Assembly (NCBI RefSeq): GCF_963664075.1
Contig: NZ_OY760916.1
Coordinates: 1,304,001-1,368,000, forward strand
DNA: 64,000 nucleotides
DNA from: an uncultured Desulfobulbus sp.
GTDB lineage: Bacteria > Desulfobacterota > Desulfobulbia > Desulfobulbales > Desulfobulbaceae
Reading direction: 5' to 3'
Made by a program: the position numbers and the translations under genes. The notes beneath the pieces were generated by a model. That model worked only from the letters and a program-made list of their open reading frames with translations, searched no databases and had not been told where the DNA came from. Each line of letters opens with the position of its first letter. The first letter of the stretch is position 1. Shown piece by piece: positions 1-8,520 of this stretch.

Positions 1-360
1 GAGGAAATCTACAGTCCGGATATTCATTTTGTCGACCCCGCCCACGAAATTCGGGGACTGGAACAGCTCACCGGCTATTTTCGAGAGCTCTATCAAGGGA
101 TGATATCGATATGTTTTGACTTCAGCACCCCTCTGGTTGTCGACAAGAGGGCCACGGTGCGTTGGACCATGCGTCTGCGCCACAACAGCCTGGCTCGAGG
201 AAACCCTGTCACCGTAGAGGGAATTTCTCAACTTACCTTCGACGATGGGGGCAAAGTGACTTTTCATCGCGACTATTTTGATCTGGGTGCGATGCTCTAT
301 GAGCATATTCCCCTGCTGGGGAGGGTGATACGTGTTATAAAAGGGAGGCTGGGGAGATGA
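1..360 (+). CDS. NTF2-like/SnoaL-like protein, 5' truncated by window edge
   Basis: The frame is open from the first base and ends at TGA 358-360, giving 119 residues without a start, so the N-terminus lies outside the window. The pattern (early acidic and aromatic residues, a DPAHEIRG segment, then alternating beta strands ending in HRDYFDLG) resembles the SnoaL/NTF2 cone-fold family, small proteins that bind hydrophobic ligands or act as isomerase or cyclase-like subunits. The stop overlaps the next ATG as ATGA, the first of six such overlaps, so it belongs to the downstream lipid-modification operon. Its exact job is unknown; homologues sit next to SDR and cyclopropane synthase genes in many proteobacteria. 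Family assignment is by pattern only. Confidence 0.75.
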   Translation, partial: EEIYSPDIHFVDPAHEIRGLEQLTGYFRELYQGMISICFDFSTPLVVDKRATVRWTMRLRHNSLARGNPVTVEGISQLTFDDGGKVTFHRDYFDLGAMLYEHIPLLGRVIRVIKGRLGR

Positions 361-1076
361 GAATCGTTGTTACTGGAGCCACCTCGGGGATTGGTCGACA
401 ACTGGCTATGGATTACCACCGTGAAGGGCATGAGGTCTGGGCGCTGGGAAGAAATGAGCAGGCCCTGGGCGAGTTGGGACAACTGGGTATAGAAACTGCG
501 AGACTGGACCTGGCGGATCGAGAAGCGACTTTGGCCTGGTTTGCCGATTTTGGACCTATTGACCTGGCTCTTCTCAGCGCAGGCACCTGTGAATATATTG
601 ACCTGCCCAACTTTGACAGCGCGTTGGTGCAACGGGTCATGCGGGCGAACGTGGAGACCGCCGCCATTACCATAGAGGCGGTTCTTCCCCTTCTTCGCTT
701 GAGCTCCACAAAACACCTGGCTGTGATTTCCAGCTCGGCATCGTTTCTGCCGTTGCCGCGGGCCGAAGCCTATGGCGCTTCCAAAGCGGCGTTGAGTTAC
801 ATGGTGCAAGCGCTTCGACTCGAATTGATCCGGGAGCACTTTACGCTCACCCTGATTAACCCGGGCTTTGTGAAAACACCGCTCACTGACAAAAACGATT
901 TTCCCATGCCCTTGATGATCAGCGTGGAGCAGGCAAGTGATCGTATTCGGCGGGGCCTTGCTCAAAAGAAATCTGAACTGCATTTCCCCAAACGTTTCAC
1001 CCTGCTGCTGAAGCTGCTTTCCTGGCTTCCAACTCCCCTGTGGACAATGATCGGTCAAAAGTTGGTGCGAAGATGA
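357..1076 (+). CDS. short-chain dehydrogenase/reductase (SDR)
   Basis: This is a 239-residue NAD(P)-dependent oxidoreductase of the classical SDR family. The Rossmann dinucleotide motif TGATSGIG is at residues 6-13. The catalytic set is visible: serines in the SSSAS stretch around 125-129, Tyr139 and Lys143 in YGASK. The length is typical of classical SDRs (about 250). Start ATG 357 overlaps the previous stop by ATGA, and its own TGA overlaps the ATG of the FAD oxidoreductase, so translation is probably coupled. The substrate cannot be read from sequence; the operon suggests an acyl or keto intermediate of a modified fatty acid. Confidence 0.93.
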   Translation: MRIVVTGATSGIGRQLAMDYHREGHEVWALGRNEQALGELGQLGIETARLDLADREATLAWFADFGPIDLALLSAGTCEYIDLPNFDSALVQRVMRANVETAAITIEAVLPLLRLSSTKHLAVISSSASFLPLPRAEAYGASKAALSYMVQALRLELIREHFTLTLINPGFVKTPLTDKNDFPMPLMISVEQASDRIRRGLAQKKSELHFPKRFTLLLKLLSWLPTPLWTMIGQKLVRR

Positions 1077-2317
1077 TGCGAGAGAAAATAGCAATTATCG
1101 GTTCCGGGATATCAGGGCTCACCTGTGGCCATGCCCTGGCAGCGACCCATGATATCACAGTCTATGAGGCAGCCGACTATGTTGGCGGCCATACGCACAC
1201 CATTCCCGTTGACAACAAGGGGGAGCAGGTGGCCGTTGATACGGGTTTTATTGTCTTTAACGATCGTACCTACCCCCATTTCATGGAACTGATGCATCGT
1301 ATTGGGGTTGCGTATCAGCCGACCGAGATGAGTTTTTCGGTCAAAAACGAAACCGAGGACATTGAATACAACGGCAACACGCTCAACAGCCTCTTTGCCC
1401 AGCGGCGCAACCTGATCCGGCCCCGGTTTCTGTTCATGGTGCGGGATATTCTACGTTTTAACCGGGAAGTCCGCCTTGCCGGGGAAGAGGAGCGGGCCCG
1501 TTCACTGGGTGAATTCCTTCGTTGCGGCAACTACTCGGCCACCTTCAGAGAAAATTATATTTTGCCCATGGTCTCGGCGATCTGGTCCATGGGGCTGACA
1601 AGCTGTATGGATTTCCCGCTGGATTTCTTTATTCGATTTTTTGATAACCACGGACTGCTCAATGTTATCAACCGGCCTCAGTGGTTCACCATCAAGGGCG
1701 GCTCAAGCAGTTATATCAAGCCACTCACGGCTCCATTTGCAGATCGCATCCAGCTCAACACTCCTGTGGTGCGGGTTGAGCGAGACGAGCAGGGGGTGGA
1801 TATCATCACCGCAGAAGAGACCCGGCGCTTTGATCAGGTCATCTTTGCCTGCCACGGCAATCAGGCCCTTTCTTTGCTCGGGCAGCCAACCCCGGAGGAG
1901 CAAGCAGTGCTCTCGGCGTTCACGACCTCGGAAAACCAGGTCGTGCTGCACACCGACACCTCCTTTCTCCCTGGACGAATATTAGCCTGGGCAAGCTGGA
2001 ACTACAATCTGGTCGAGGCGGCAAGCGAGCAGACGACGCTCACCTATAACATGAACATCCTCCAGCGATTGAACGCGAAGCATACCTACCTGGTCACCTT
2101 AAACCAGGCGGTTGATGAATCCCACGTTCTGGGTCGTTTTACTTATCACCACCCCATTTTCACCCTGGAGGCCATCCGTGCACAGCAGCAGTGGTGCATG
2201 GTCTCTGCAAAGAACCGAAGTCACTTTTGCGGGGCTTACTGGTTTAACGGTTTTCATGAAGATGGAGTGCGCAGCGGCTTACGCGTTGTTGCTGCCCTGC
2301 AAGGAGAGCAATCATGA
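1073..2317 (+). CDS. NAD(P)/FAD-dependent amine oxidase-like oxidoreductase
   Basis: This is a 414-residue flavoprotein. The start is placed at ATG 1073, where ATGA overlaps the SDR stop, rather than at an upstream in-frame codon inside the SDR gene. The FAD-binding motif GSGISG is at residues 10-15, followed by the E-x-A-x-x-x-GG-H-T-H pattern typical of the NAD(P)-binding-8/amine oxidase group. Proteins of this group nearly always precede a DUF1365 gene and a cyclopropane-fatty-acyl-phospholipid synthase-like gene, exactly as here. A desaturase or dehydrogenase role on phospholipid acyl chains is commonly suggested but the reaction is not established by this sequence. Confidence 0.92.
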   Translation: MMREKIAIIGSGISGLTCGHALAATHDITVYEAADYVGGHTHTIPVDNKGEQVAVDTGFIVFNDRTYPHFMELMHRIGVAYQPTEMSFSVKNETEDIEYNGNTLNSLFAQRRNLIRPRFLFMVRDILRFNREVRLAGEEERARSLGEFLRCGNYSATFRENYILPMVSAIWSMGLTSCMDFPLDFFIRFFDNHGLLNVINRPQWFTIKGGSSSYIKPLTAPFADRIQLNTPVVRVERDEQGVDIITAEETRRFDQVIFACHGNQALSLLGQPTPEEQAVLSAFTTSENQVVLHTDTSFLPGRILAWASWNYNLVEAASEQTTLTYNMNILQRLNAKHTYLVTLNQAVDESHVLGRFTYHHPIFTLEAIRAQQQWCMVSAKNRSHFCGAYWFNGFHEDGVRSGLRVVAALQGEQS

Positions 2318-3054
2318 AAGATGCGGCACTCTATGTCGGCACAATCGGTCATGTCCGGCGTCTGCCTCGAAATCACCAGTTCCGTTATCCATTTTTTATG
2401 TGGTTTCTCAAGTTGGACCGCATTGAAGAGCAGCCTTCACTGGGCCGGTGGTTTTCCACCAGCCGGTGGGCCTTAACCCGTTTTTGCCGTTCGGATTATT
2501 ATGGTGACCCGGATATTCAGCTGGCCGCAGCCATCAGGCAACGGATGCAGGAGCTTACCGGGTATTCGGTGGAGGGGAGTGTCTACGGATTGATGAATCT
2601 GCGAACTTTGGGTCTCTACTTCAGCCCGGTCAACTTTTATTTCGGCTACGATCTCCAGGGGCGGCTCAGTCATTTCCTTGCCGAGGTCTCCAATATTCCC
2701 TGGAATGAGCGGTACCAGTACGGACATTACCTTCTGGAGACCGATCAGGCACCGGAAAACCCCAAGAGATTTCATGTGTCCCCATTCAATCCAATGAACC
2801 AGCGTTATCAATGGACCATAACCCCGCCAGGGGAGGATGTGCGCATTCAAATAGACGTTGACGATGACCGAGGCTCAGTCTTTAGCGCAATGCTTTCCCT
2901 GGAGAGACAGCCTCTGAGCCTGCAAAGCGTACGACGCAAGCTGCTGAAAACGCCGGTGATGACACTCTATATCGTTTTCAGGATTTATTGGCAGGCATTG
3001 CAGCTGTATGTAAAAGGAGTTCCCTACGTTCCCTATACCAAGGAGACCACATGA
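2314..3054 (+). CDS. DUF1365 family protein
   Basis: This is a 246-residue protein of the DUF1365 family. Recognisable features are the N-terminal GTIGHVRRLPRNHQFRYPFF block, the YFSPVNFYFGYD motif and the HVSPFNPMNQRYQW motif. No membrane segment is obvious. It overlaps the genes on both sides by ATGA. DUF1365 proteins are conserved partners of the preceding flavoprotein and the following methyltransferase, and their biochemical role is unassigned. Identification is strong; function is inferred only from neighbours. Confidence 0.93.
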   Translation: MKDAALYVGTIGHVRRLPRNHQFRYPFFMWFLKLDRIEEQPSLGRWFSTSRWALTRFCRSDYYGDPDIQLAAAIRQRMQELTGYSVEGSVYGLMNLRTLGLYFSPVNFYFGYDLQGRLSHFLAEVSNIPWNERYQYGHYLLETDQAPENPKRFHVSPFNPMNQRYQWTITPPGEDVRIQIDVDDDRGSVFSAMLSLERQPLSLQSVRRKLLKTPVMTLYIVFRIYWQALQLYVKGVPYVPYTKETT

Positions 3055-4301
3055 ACAGCCTGACACAAACATCGCGAGAACGTGTACGAGTGGGAAAAAA
3101 ATCTATTGTCGCGTATTGGTCCAGGTCACTTTTTATCTCACTGCTCTCACGGCTGCGCGCAGGGCATATTGTTCTTCATGAGGGCGATGAAGAGTGGTCT
3201 TTTGGAAGCGGGGTTCCATGTGCGCATATGACAATCAATGATGTCTCCGCTTACCAAAAGATGATGTTCGGCGGTTCTATCGGTGCCGGAGAGGCCTATG
3301 TGGAGCGGCTCTGGGATGTGGATGACTTACCTGCGCTCATTCGCATTATGGTGCGTAACCTGCCCGTGCTGGATCGCATGGATCGTGGCTTTTCCTGGCT
3401 GAAAAAACCCTTTGATCTGGTGCAGCATCTGTTGAATGGAAACTCCAAGCGAGGGGCAAAACGTAATATTCTTGCCCACTATGATCTGGGCAACAATCTG
3501 TACAAGAGTTTTCTTGACAGCAGCATGATGTACTCTGCGGCGTTGTACCCGCATGAGGATACGACCCTGGAGCAAGCACAGCAGTATAAGCTGGAGGCGA
3601 TCTGCAGAAAACTTGATCTGCAGCCGTCGGATTCTGTCCTTGAGATAGGCACGGGATGGGGCGGGTTTTCCCTGTATGCGGCGGCTCATTATGGCTGTCA
3701 GGTGACCACCACCACCATATCCAATGCCCAGTACGAAGAGGCCCAAAGACGTGTGGCAGCAGCAGGCTTAAACGATAAAATTACTGTGATTCAGAAGGAT
3801 TATCGTGAGCTCTCGGGGGGCTATGATAAACTGGTCAGTATTGAGATGGTCGAGGCTGTCGGTCATAGATACCTGCCGCTTTTTTTCGAGAAATGCGGCC
3901 AACTGCTCAAGCCGGGTGGGGCAATGCTGCTCCAGGCCATTACTATCATTGATCAGAAGTACAATCAATACGCCAGCTCGGTTGATTTTATCCAACGCTA
4001 TATCTTTCCCGGCGGCTGTCTGCTTTCCAACAGGAGGATGCTGCAACTGCTTACGGAAAAGACAGATATGGTTGCGCGTAGTCTCAACGATTTTGGTCTT
4101 GATTATGCAAAAACAATTGTAGACTGGCGCAAGCGTTTTCATGGGGCAGCCGCCGAACTTGAGCAACACGGCTATGACCAGCGATTCAAACGATTATGGG
4201 ATTTTTATCTTTGCTACTGCCTGGGAGGATTTCTGGAGCGTTACATCAGTGTGGTGCATCTGGTGGCCACCAGGCCTGAATACGTGCAAAGAGTGAGATG
4301 A
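3051..4301 (+). CDS. cfa: cyclopropane-fatty-acyl-phospholipid synthase-like methyltransferase
   Basis: A 416-residue class I SAM-dependent methyltransferase of the CFA synthase/SAMT family. The start is ATG 3051, overlapping the DUF1365 stop by ATGA; an in-frame ATG further upstream lies inside that gene. The N-terminal lipid-binding domain is followed by the SAM motif VLEIGTGWGGFSLYAA, the family-typical MYSAALYPHEDTTLEQAQ segment, IEMVEAVGHRYLPLFFE, and a C-terminal RWDFYLCYC-like segment (LWDFYLCYCLGGF). Such enzymes transfer a methyl group from SAM to the double bond of an unsaturated phospholipid acyl chain at the inner membrane. The operon partners suggest the product may be something other than a plain cyclopropane ring, such as a methyl-branched or further oxidised chain. 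Confidence 0.93.
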   Translation: MNSLTQTSRERVRVGKKSIVAYWSRSLFISLLSRLRAGHIVLHEGDEEWSFGSGVPCAHMTINDVSAYQKMMFGGSIGAGEAYVERLWDVDDLPALIRIMVRNLPVLDRMDRGFSWLKKPFDLVQHLLNGNSKRGAKRNILAHYDLGNNLYKSFLDSSMMYSAALYPHEDTTLEQAQQYKLEAICRKLDLQPSDSVLEIGTGWGGFSLYAAAHYGCQVTTTTISNAQYEEAQRRVAAAGLNDKITVIQKDYRELSGGYDKLVSIEMVEAVGHRYLPLFFEKCGQLLKPGGAMLLQAITIIDQKYNQYASSVDFIQRYIFPGGCLLSNRRMLQLLTEKTDMVARSLNDFGLDYAKTIVDWRKRFHGAAAELEQHGYDQRFKRLWDFYLCYCLGGFLERYISVVHLVATRPEYVQRVR

Positions 4302-4822
4302 AGAGTGTCGTCAACGCCTGCCTCTACCAGCTGTGCTGGTTTCTCGCTGTACTGGGGGGGAATGCAGGGGCCATTGTTGCGCTGGGTCTGATCCTTCTGC
4401 ATCTGCTGTTTTCGGCCAAGCGACGGGCTGATCTGCGCATGACCCTTCTCCTGCTCTTTGCCGGGCTCTTGATTGATGGCACTTTGCAGCAGGTGGGGTG
4501 CATTTCCTTCAGCCAAACAGGTGGGGCGATTCTGCCCTTTTGGTTGTTGGTCATCTGGGGAGCACTGGCCATGACACCCAATCACTGTCTGGCCTGGTTG
4601 AAAGGGCGATTGTTGCTCGCTGCCGTGTTCGGTGGGCTGGGAGGTCCTGCGGCCTATTGGGGCGGGGTTCGCCTTGGTGGGGCGAGTTTTCAATGGGACC
4701 TGGGAGTGTCATTGCTGGTCCTTGCGCTGATCTGGGCCATACTCTGGCCTGTTGTTATGCATTTCAGTGTAGTTTTTGATGATGAAGCCGAAGAGAAGAC
4801 GTATCAAGGAGAACAGATATGA
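4298..4822 (+). CDS. DUF2878 family membrane protein
   Basis: A 174-residue integral membrane protein with about five or six hydrophobic segments and few charged residues apart from short loops. The N-terminus (NACLYQLCWFLAVLGG), the LIDGTLQQVG segment and the LPFWLLVIWGALAMTPNHCLAWL segment, with its conserved hydrophobic/NH pattern, fit the DUF2878 family. It overlaps the cfa-like gene and the downstream flavin-binding gene by ATGA. DUF2878 genes are regular members of cyclopropane-synthase-type operons; no enzymatic activity is known. Confidence 0.88.
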   Translation: MKSVVNACLYQLCWFLAVLGGNAGAIVALGLILLHLLFSAKRRADLRMTLLLLFAGLLIDGTLQQVGCISFSQTGGAILPFWLLVIWGALAMTPNHCLAWLKGRLLLAAVFGGLGGPAAYWGGVRLGGASFQWDLGVSLLVLALIWAILWPVVMHFSVVFDDEAEEKTYQGEQI

Positions 4823-5211
4823 AACTGAGTCAATATTTTTCCAATGCTGTGGGTACCGGTGTTTTTTCAACGGCTGACGCAGCAGGCGTTGTAAACAGCG
4901 CAATCTACGCAACTCCCCATATTGTTGATGAGCGAAATGTTCAATTTATTATGCGGAATCGACTCAGCAGGGCGAATCTGCAGGAAAATGGACAGGCCTG
5001 CTATCTTTTTATGGAGAAATCGGGCCATGGTGCGGGGGTGCGCCTGTACCTGAGGATGACTGGTGAAGAGCAGGATGAAGAAAAGATCAGGGCGTTGTCA
5101 AGACGACCGGGCAAGGTGCATGAAGAGGCCGGTGATAGATTTCTGGTTTCCTTTGCGGTCGAAAAGGTGCGCTCATTGATTGGTGGGGAAGAAATGGATC
5201 TGGATCCGTAA
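4819..5211 (+). CDS. pyridoxamine 5'-phosphate oxidase family (FMN-binding split barrel) protein
   Basis: A 130-residue protein with the compact FMN-binding split-barrel pattern: a short VSTADAAG-like start (GVFSTADAAG), VNSAIYATPHI, FIMRNRLSRANLQENGQACYLFME, then a strand-rich C-terminal half. It is the last gene of the ATGA-coupled operon and converges on the HDOD gene 24 bases downstream. It may bind flavin or a deazaflavin/haem cofactor and act as a small redox protein; the substrate is unknown. No terminator hairpin is visible in the short gap. Confidence 0.85.
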   Translation: MKLSQYFSNAVGTGVFSTADAAGVVNSAIYATPHIVDERNVQFIMRNRLSRANLQENGQACYLFMEKSGHGAGVRLYLRMTGEEQDEEKIRALSRRPGKVHEEAGDRFLVSFAVEKVRSLIGGEEMDLDP

Positions 5212-5235
5212 TTTTGGCGGAGCATCTTCGTCGGA

Positions 5236-6132
5236 TTAGGGCTCCATGGTGATTGGTGGCCGTTCACCATCAGTAGGTGGTCCTTCTATCAATTCTTTGA
5301 TGGTTTGGTTATGCCGCAGAAAATGCTGAACGCGGAGGATGACCGGTTTGCTCAAATTGAGGGCTGCAACTTCCTCGCTTTCCATGACCTCAAGATCAGG
5401 TTCTTCGACGATGCCCATACAGAGTTTATGGCAGATGAGGTTGGCGATACGCACAATCACCAGCAAGGTGTTGTCGGTATCAAAGCGCTTGACGTGATGA
5501 TCCCGGGCAATGATGGGATAGATTATGGGCAGTTTCATCCGTTCCATCAGCAATTGGCCCTGTTTGGCGTGGAGCTTGGCAATGGCCTCGAGGAGATCTT
5601 CCTCGGACATATCCAGTACCTTATAGAATTTCTTTTTAGTTTCTATAACTTTGAGAATGAGTAGCTTGCCAATATCGTGAAAGAGACCGGCAGAAAATGC
5701 CTCTTCCCTTTTGACCTCTTCATCATCGATCAAGGTGGTCAGCAAAGCTGCCCCGTAGGCGCAGGCAACAGAGTGGACCCAAAGCTTTTTCATCAGATCA
5801 TCGATCTGTTTATCGGGCGATGAGAAAAGGTTGTTGTTGATGTCAATGCAGACCACGTGCATGATCTCAGCCATCCCCAGACGAATGATTGCATTTTTGA
5901 CTGTGCGGATTTGAACGAGGCCCGCATAGAGCGATGAGTTGGAGAGTTTGAGTATGTTACTTGAGAGAGATTGGTCATCAATAATGAGCTGTTCTATCAG
6001 TTGAAGGTCAGGTTCATCTTTTATGAGTTCTAATTGTAAGCGTACGGAGACTGCGCTGAAAATAGGCAGCCCTCCGAATTCGGAGGAGAGTGATTTTTTT
6101 AACTGGTTAAATATTTTTTCCTGATTTTCCAT
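5236..6132 (-). CDS. HDOD domain-containing protein
   Basis: A 298-residue single-domain HDOD protein, a catalytically degenerate relative of the HD-GYP/HD superfamily used in bacterial signalling. The HDOD core is visible from LPIFSAVSVRLQLELIKDEPDL through LSSNILKLSNSSLYAG, VKNAIIRLGMAEI and FSAGLFHDIGKLLIL; the last includes the HDxGK motif. The start chosen is ATG 6132; an in-frame GTG at 6165 is possible and neither has a strong ribosome-binding site. The gene stands alone, convergent with the lipid operon. A perfect 7-bp inverted repeat (GCACCAT 6134-6140, ATGGTGC 6168-6174) lies just upstream and could be an operator. Confidence 0.9.
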   Translation of the reverse strand: MENQEKIFNQLKKSLSSEFGGLPIFSAVSVRLQLELIKDEPDLQLIEQLIIDDQSLSSNILKLSNSSLYAGLVQIRTVKNAIIRLGMAEIMHVVCIDINNNLFSSPDKQIDDLMKKLWVHSVACAYGAALLTTLIDDEEVKREEAFSAGLFHDIGKLLILKVIETKKKFYKVLDMSEEDLLEAIAKLHAKQGQLLMERMKLPIIYPIIARDHHVKRFDTDNTLLVIVRIANLICHKLCMGIVEEPDLEVMESEEVAALNLSKPVILRVQHFLRHNQTIKELIEGPPTDGERPPITMEP

Positions 6133-6252
6133 TGCACCATCTAAAGAAGTAAATTTGTATCTCACCTATGGTGCATCAAAAAAAAAATATTTACCACAAA
6201 ATATTGTTTACTCGAAGCCGGGAAAATCCGGGTTCTAGCAGTCAAAAGCAAG

Positions 6253-7077
6253 TTATCCCCCCATGTGTCGCAGAAACCACTGGGTGGTAAAGGCAAGGAC
6301 CAAGGCGTAGGTGAAACTGCGCAGCGTTCCGATCATGATGTATTCGGCCTGGTCTCTTTCTGTTCTATTGGTGAGATCGCTAATCCGGAAAACAGATTTT
6401 GCCGCAACAATGAAACCGATACCTTCAGGTTTTTCCACTAAAACAAATAGAAAAACCAATAAACGTTCCAGGATGCCGATAGTCTTTCCCCCTTTGGGAA
6501 GTCCCTGGGGGGAAAGATGAATTAGGGACAATGCAAATTCATCCATCTGCAGTTTCAGTACCACTCCCACGGCAAACACACCTAATGCAAGTCCAGTCGT
6601 CAGAATAAGTGCTTGGTTATAGGCAGTTCCCCAAAGAATGTTCCAGGCGTTATGAGCAAAAAGAGCACCAGGGTCTCCTTGAAGCCCAAACCAGAGCAAA
6701 AAGAGCACTGCGAGGTGGAGAGCCTGATCGAGAAAGAACCAGAACAGTGAACGTCCACAGGATGAGGAAGAAGAATGTATCTTGCCCCCCTCGTTGGTGC
6801 AATCTAAAGGAAGTGCAGTTGCGTAGCTTTGGGGGGAGCCGAGTCGAATTTTGCAGGTATCGATGAGCAGATGCGTTGCCGCAATGATGGCCATGAGCCA
6901 CCAGGCCCCCAGATTCCCAAGTAACAGCCAGGTGACTAAGGCAACGGTTGCTGCATGGGCACACATCCACAGAGGACGTGTTTGTTTCAGGGTGACCAGT
7001 CGTTCTGATTGAAGGATAAAGTCACCACAAAAGTGACCGCAAAGAAGTGCAAGAAGTTGAGTGTCACACTGTATCAT
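6253..7077 (-). CDS. DUF3307 family membrane protein
   Basis: A 274-residue polytopic membrane protein. The N-terminus (LLALLCGHFCGDFILQSERL) and the following hydrophobic segment with HLLIDTCK match the DUF3307 family, whose His/Asp-rich first and third helices are conserved. About six or seven membrane segments follow, with a charged middle loop and a C-terminal GTLRSFTYALVLAFTTQWFLRHMGG. It overlaps the SatD gene by four bases (ATGA), and DUF3307 and SatD are frequent partners, so the two form a transcription unit. The function of neither family member is established. Confidence 0.85.
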   Translation of the reverse strand: MIQCDTQLLALLCGHFCGDFILQSERLVTLKQTRPLWMCAHAATVALVTWLLLGNLGAWWLMAIIAATHLLIDTCKIRLGSPQSYATALPLDCTNEGGKIHSSSSSCGRSLFWFFLDQALHLAVLFLLWFGLQGDPGALFAHNAWNILWGTAYNQALILTTGLALGVFAVGVVLKLQMDEFALSLIHLSPQGLPKGGKTIGILERLLVFLFVLVEKPEGIGFIVAAKSVFRISDLTNRTERDQAEYIMIGTLRSFTYALVLAFTTQWFLRHMGG

Positions 7078-7808
7078 AGGGTAGGTGATCCTGTCGTGTT
7101 GTCTGCATGCACTCTATCGTGAATGGTTCTTTCGGCCCACTGTAAAGCCGGTTCAATCCCTGGCCATCCAGCTGCCTGCAAGTGTTTATTCACAGCTTGT
7201 TGGGAAACAGGTGGATTCCAGGTGGCTGCAATCTCTGATTGTGAGTAATTAAGAAGTGCATAGGAGATAGCACGTGCCTGCAAGGCCGTCCACTTGTGCA
7301 CCAGGGTGTCGGTAAGTCCTAAAATACTGTCCAGGTAGGCATCCGCCTTTCCCAGTCCCGAAACCCCCATGCCTGGAACTCTTCGTCGCAACCTGTCCAG
7401 CCGTTTTCCCGAGCGGGTGTAGGCTAATCCACCGCCAGCGGATGATTGAGCATCGGGTGCAAAGTCAACTGTTCCAAAACCAATGGCCATTCCGGCCTGG
7501 AGTTTTCTTTTTACTTTCTGATCACCATGAAAAATGAGTAAAGCTCGAAAAAGAAGGGTCGAACGCAGTGCTAAGTCGGGGTTACCCACCAAATACTGAA
7601 AAGCATCGCCCCGAAATAGGGTGAACCCTGAAAGGGCAGCCTGCGGCAATCGCTCGCATGTCAGCGCATAACATTGCTGGAGAATCCTGGCCAAAGCCTG
7701 AGCCGCCTGTGCGTCCAGTTGTGAAGAACCGTTGATATCGCCAGTTATAACAGCTTGTATTGGTCTCAAAGTATTTTTCTCCTTACCCTTGTATCCCTGA
7801 GCAAGCAT
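7074..7808 (-). CDS. SatD family protein
   Basis: A 244-residue soluble protein of the SatD family. The N-terminal ITGDINGSSQLD segment, FRGDAFQYLV and MAIGFGTVDF recall a degenerate nucleotide-cyclase-like fold. The C-terminal third (LLNYSQSEIAATWNPPVSQQAVNKHLQAAGW) is a helix-turn-helix-like segment, so nucleic-acid binding is possible. It is the upstream gene of a two-gene operon with the DUF3307 membrane protein. SatD was named in a streptococcal stress-sensitive locus; its role is not known. Start ATG 7808 is the first in frame; a start closer to LRPIQAVITGD cannot be excluded. Confidence 0.82.
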   Translation of the reverse strand: MLAQGYKGKEKNTLRPIQAVITGDINGSSQLDAQAAQALARILQQCYALTCERLPQAALSGFTLFRGDAFQYLVGNPDLALRSTLLFRALLIFHGDQKVKRKLQAGMAIGFGTVDFAPDAQSSAGGGLAYTRSGKRLDRLRRRVPGMGVSGLGKADAYLDSILGLTDTLVHKWTALQARAISYALLNYSQSEIAATWNPPVSQQAVNKHLQAAGWPGIEPALQWAERTIHDRVHADNTTGSPTL

Positions 7809-8520
7809 CTGTGCCCATCCACCGTCACGGACTCAGGGGTACGCCTTGACCACCTCATTCGAATCCCCCACTTTGCAGGCTGACCTAGAAAAAAAGCGTT
7901 GTTTACAACCCTTAAAAGGTTGTAAAAATAAAAACAACCATATTCGTTTGTTGAGAGTGAATGTGGTTCATTTTTGTTAAATTTATCGCTAAAAATGAAC
8001 GAATATTTCATAAATAAAAACATGAGCATTGGCGTAGTTGGTAACTTAATGATTTAAATTAGTAGGTTATAGCAAAAAGTTTCGGGATGGATCAAGATTT
8101 GCTTAAAGGCTCCTTGTCCTTTTTATCTATACCGCTGGCCACCGGGAAGCCGATGCTGCTTACGTTTATGGTATTATCAGCTTTGGCAAAGTTGGAATTA
8201 TTCGATTTGGTCATACAATATGCCTATTGAACGAGTCTGGGCGTAAAAAATTGGTGGCGACGCATTTGTCCATGCAGCGAGGTGGGACGGTAAACGAGAG
8301 GAAAATAGATCGAAGGAAAGGAAACAGCATTTTTCATGAAGACAATAACTTCCATGGAGCTGTTTCACCCAACTTATTATTATCCTGAAGTGGTGGCCAA
8401 CGGTGGCTTTTTGGTTTTGTGCATTGGTTGCAGGCGAAAAAGCCGGTGAAACCGTGAGATGCGGACACGTCCAGGACTATCTCCAGCATGTTCTATAGAA
8501 GGGGGGGAGGATTGTTGAGT
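7809..8520. other. 712-bp intergenic region
   Basis: This region separates the divergent satD-type gene and the ATP-grasp gene. It is more A+T-rich than its surroundings between about 7880 and 8060, as expected for promoters. It contains a 9-bp inverted repeat (7902-7926) and a GTCACGGACTCAGG copy of a dispersed motif at 7824-7837. A 37-codon open frame at 8336-8449 with a purine-rich upstream stretch is the only coding candidate, and nothing supports its expression. Confidence 0.5.
7902..7926. promoter_or_regulatory. inverted repeat upstream of satD-type gene
   Basis: TTTACAACC (7902-7910) and GGTTGTAAA (7918-7926) form a perfect 9-bp dyad around a 7-base spacer in the A+T-rich region upstream of the minus-strand SatD/DUF3307 operon. 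There is no T tract, and the position suggests an operator or 5' leader hairpin rather than a terminator. No protein can be assigned. Confidence 0.4.

Noticed and set aside
297..1094. Long minus-strand frame opposite the SDR gene
   Set aside because: Shadow of the SDR gene; no family pattern and it crosses three gene borders.
7766..8029. 87-codon minus-strand frame upstream of the SatD gene
   Set aside because: It covers the A+T-rich promoter region and dyad, has no family pattern and overlaps the satD start in another frame.
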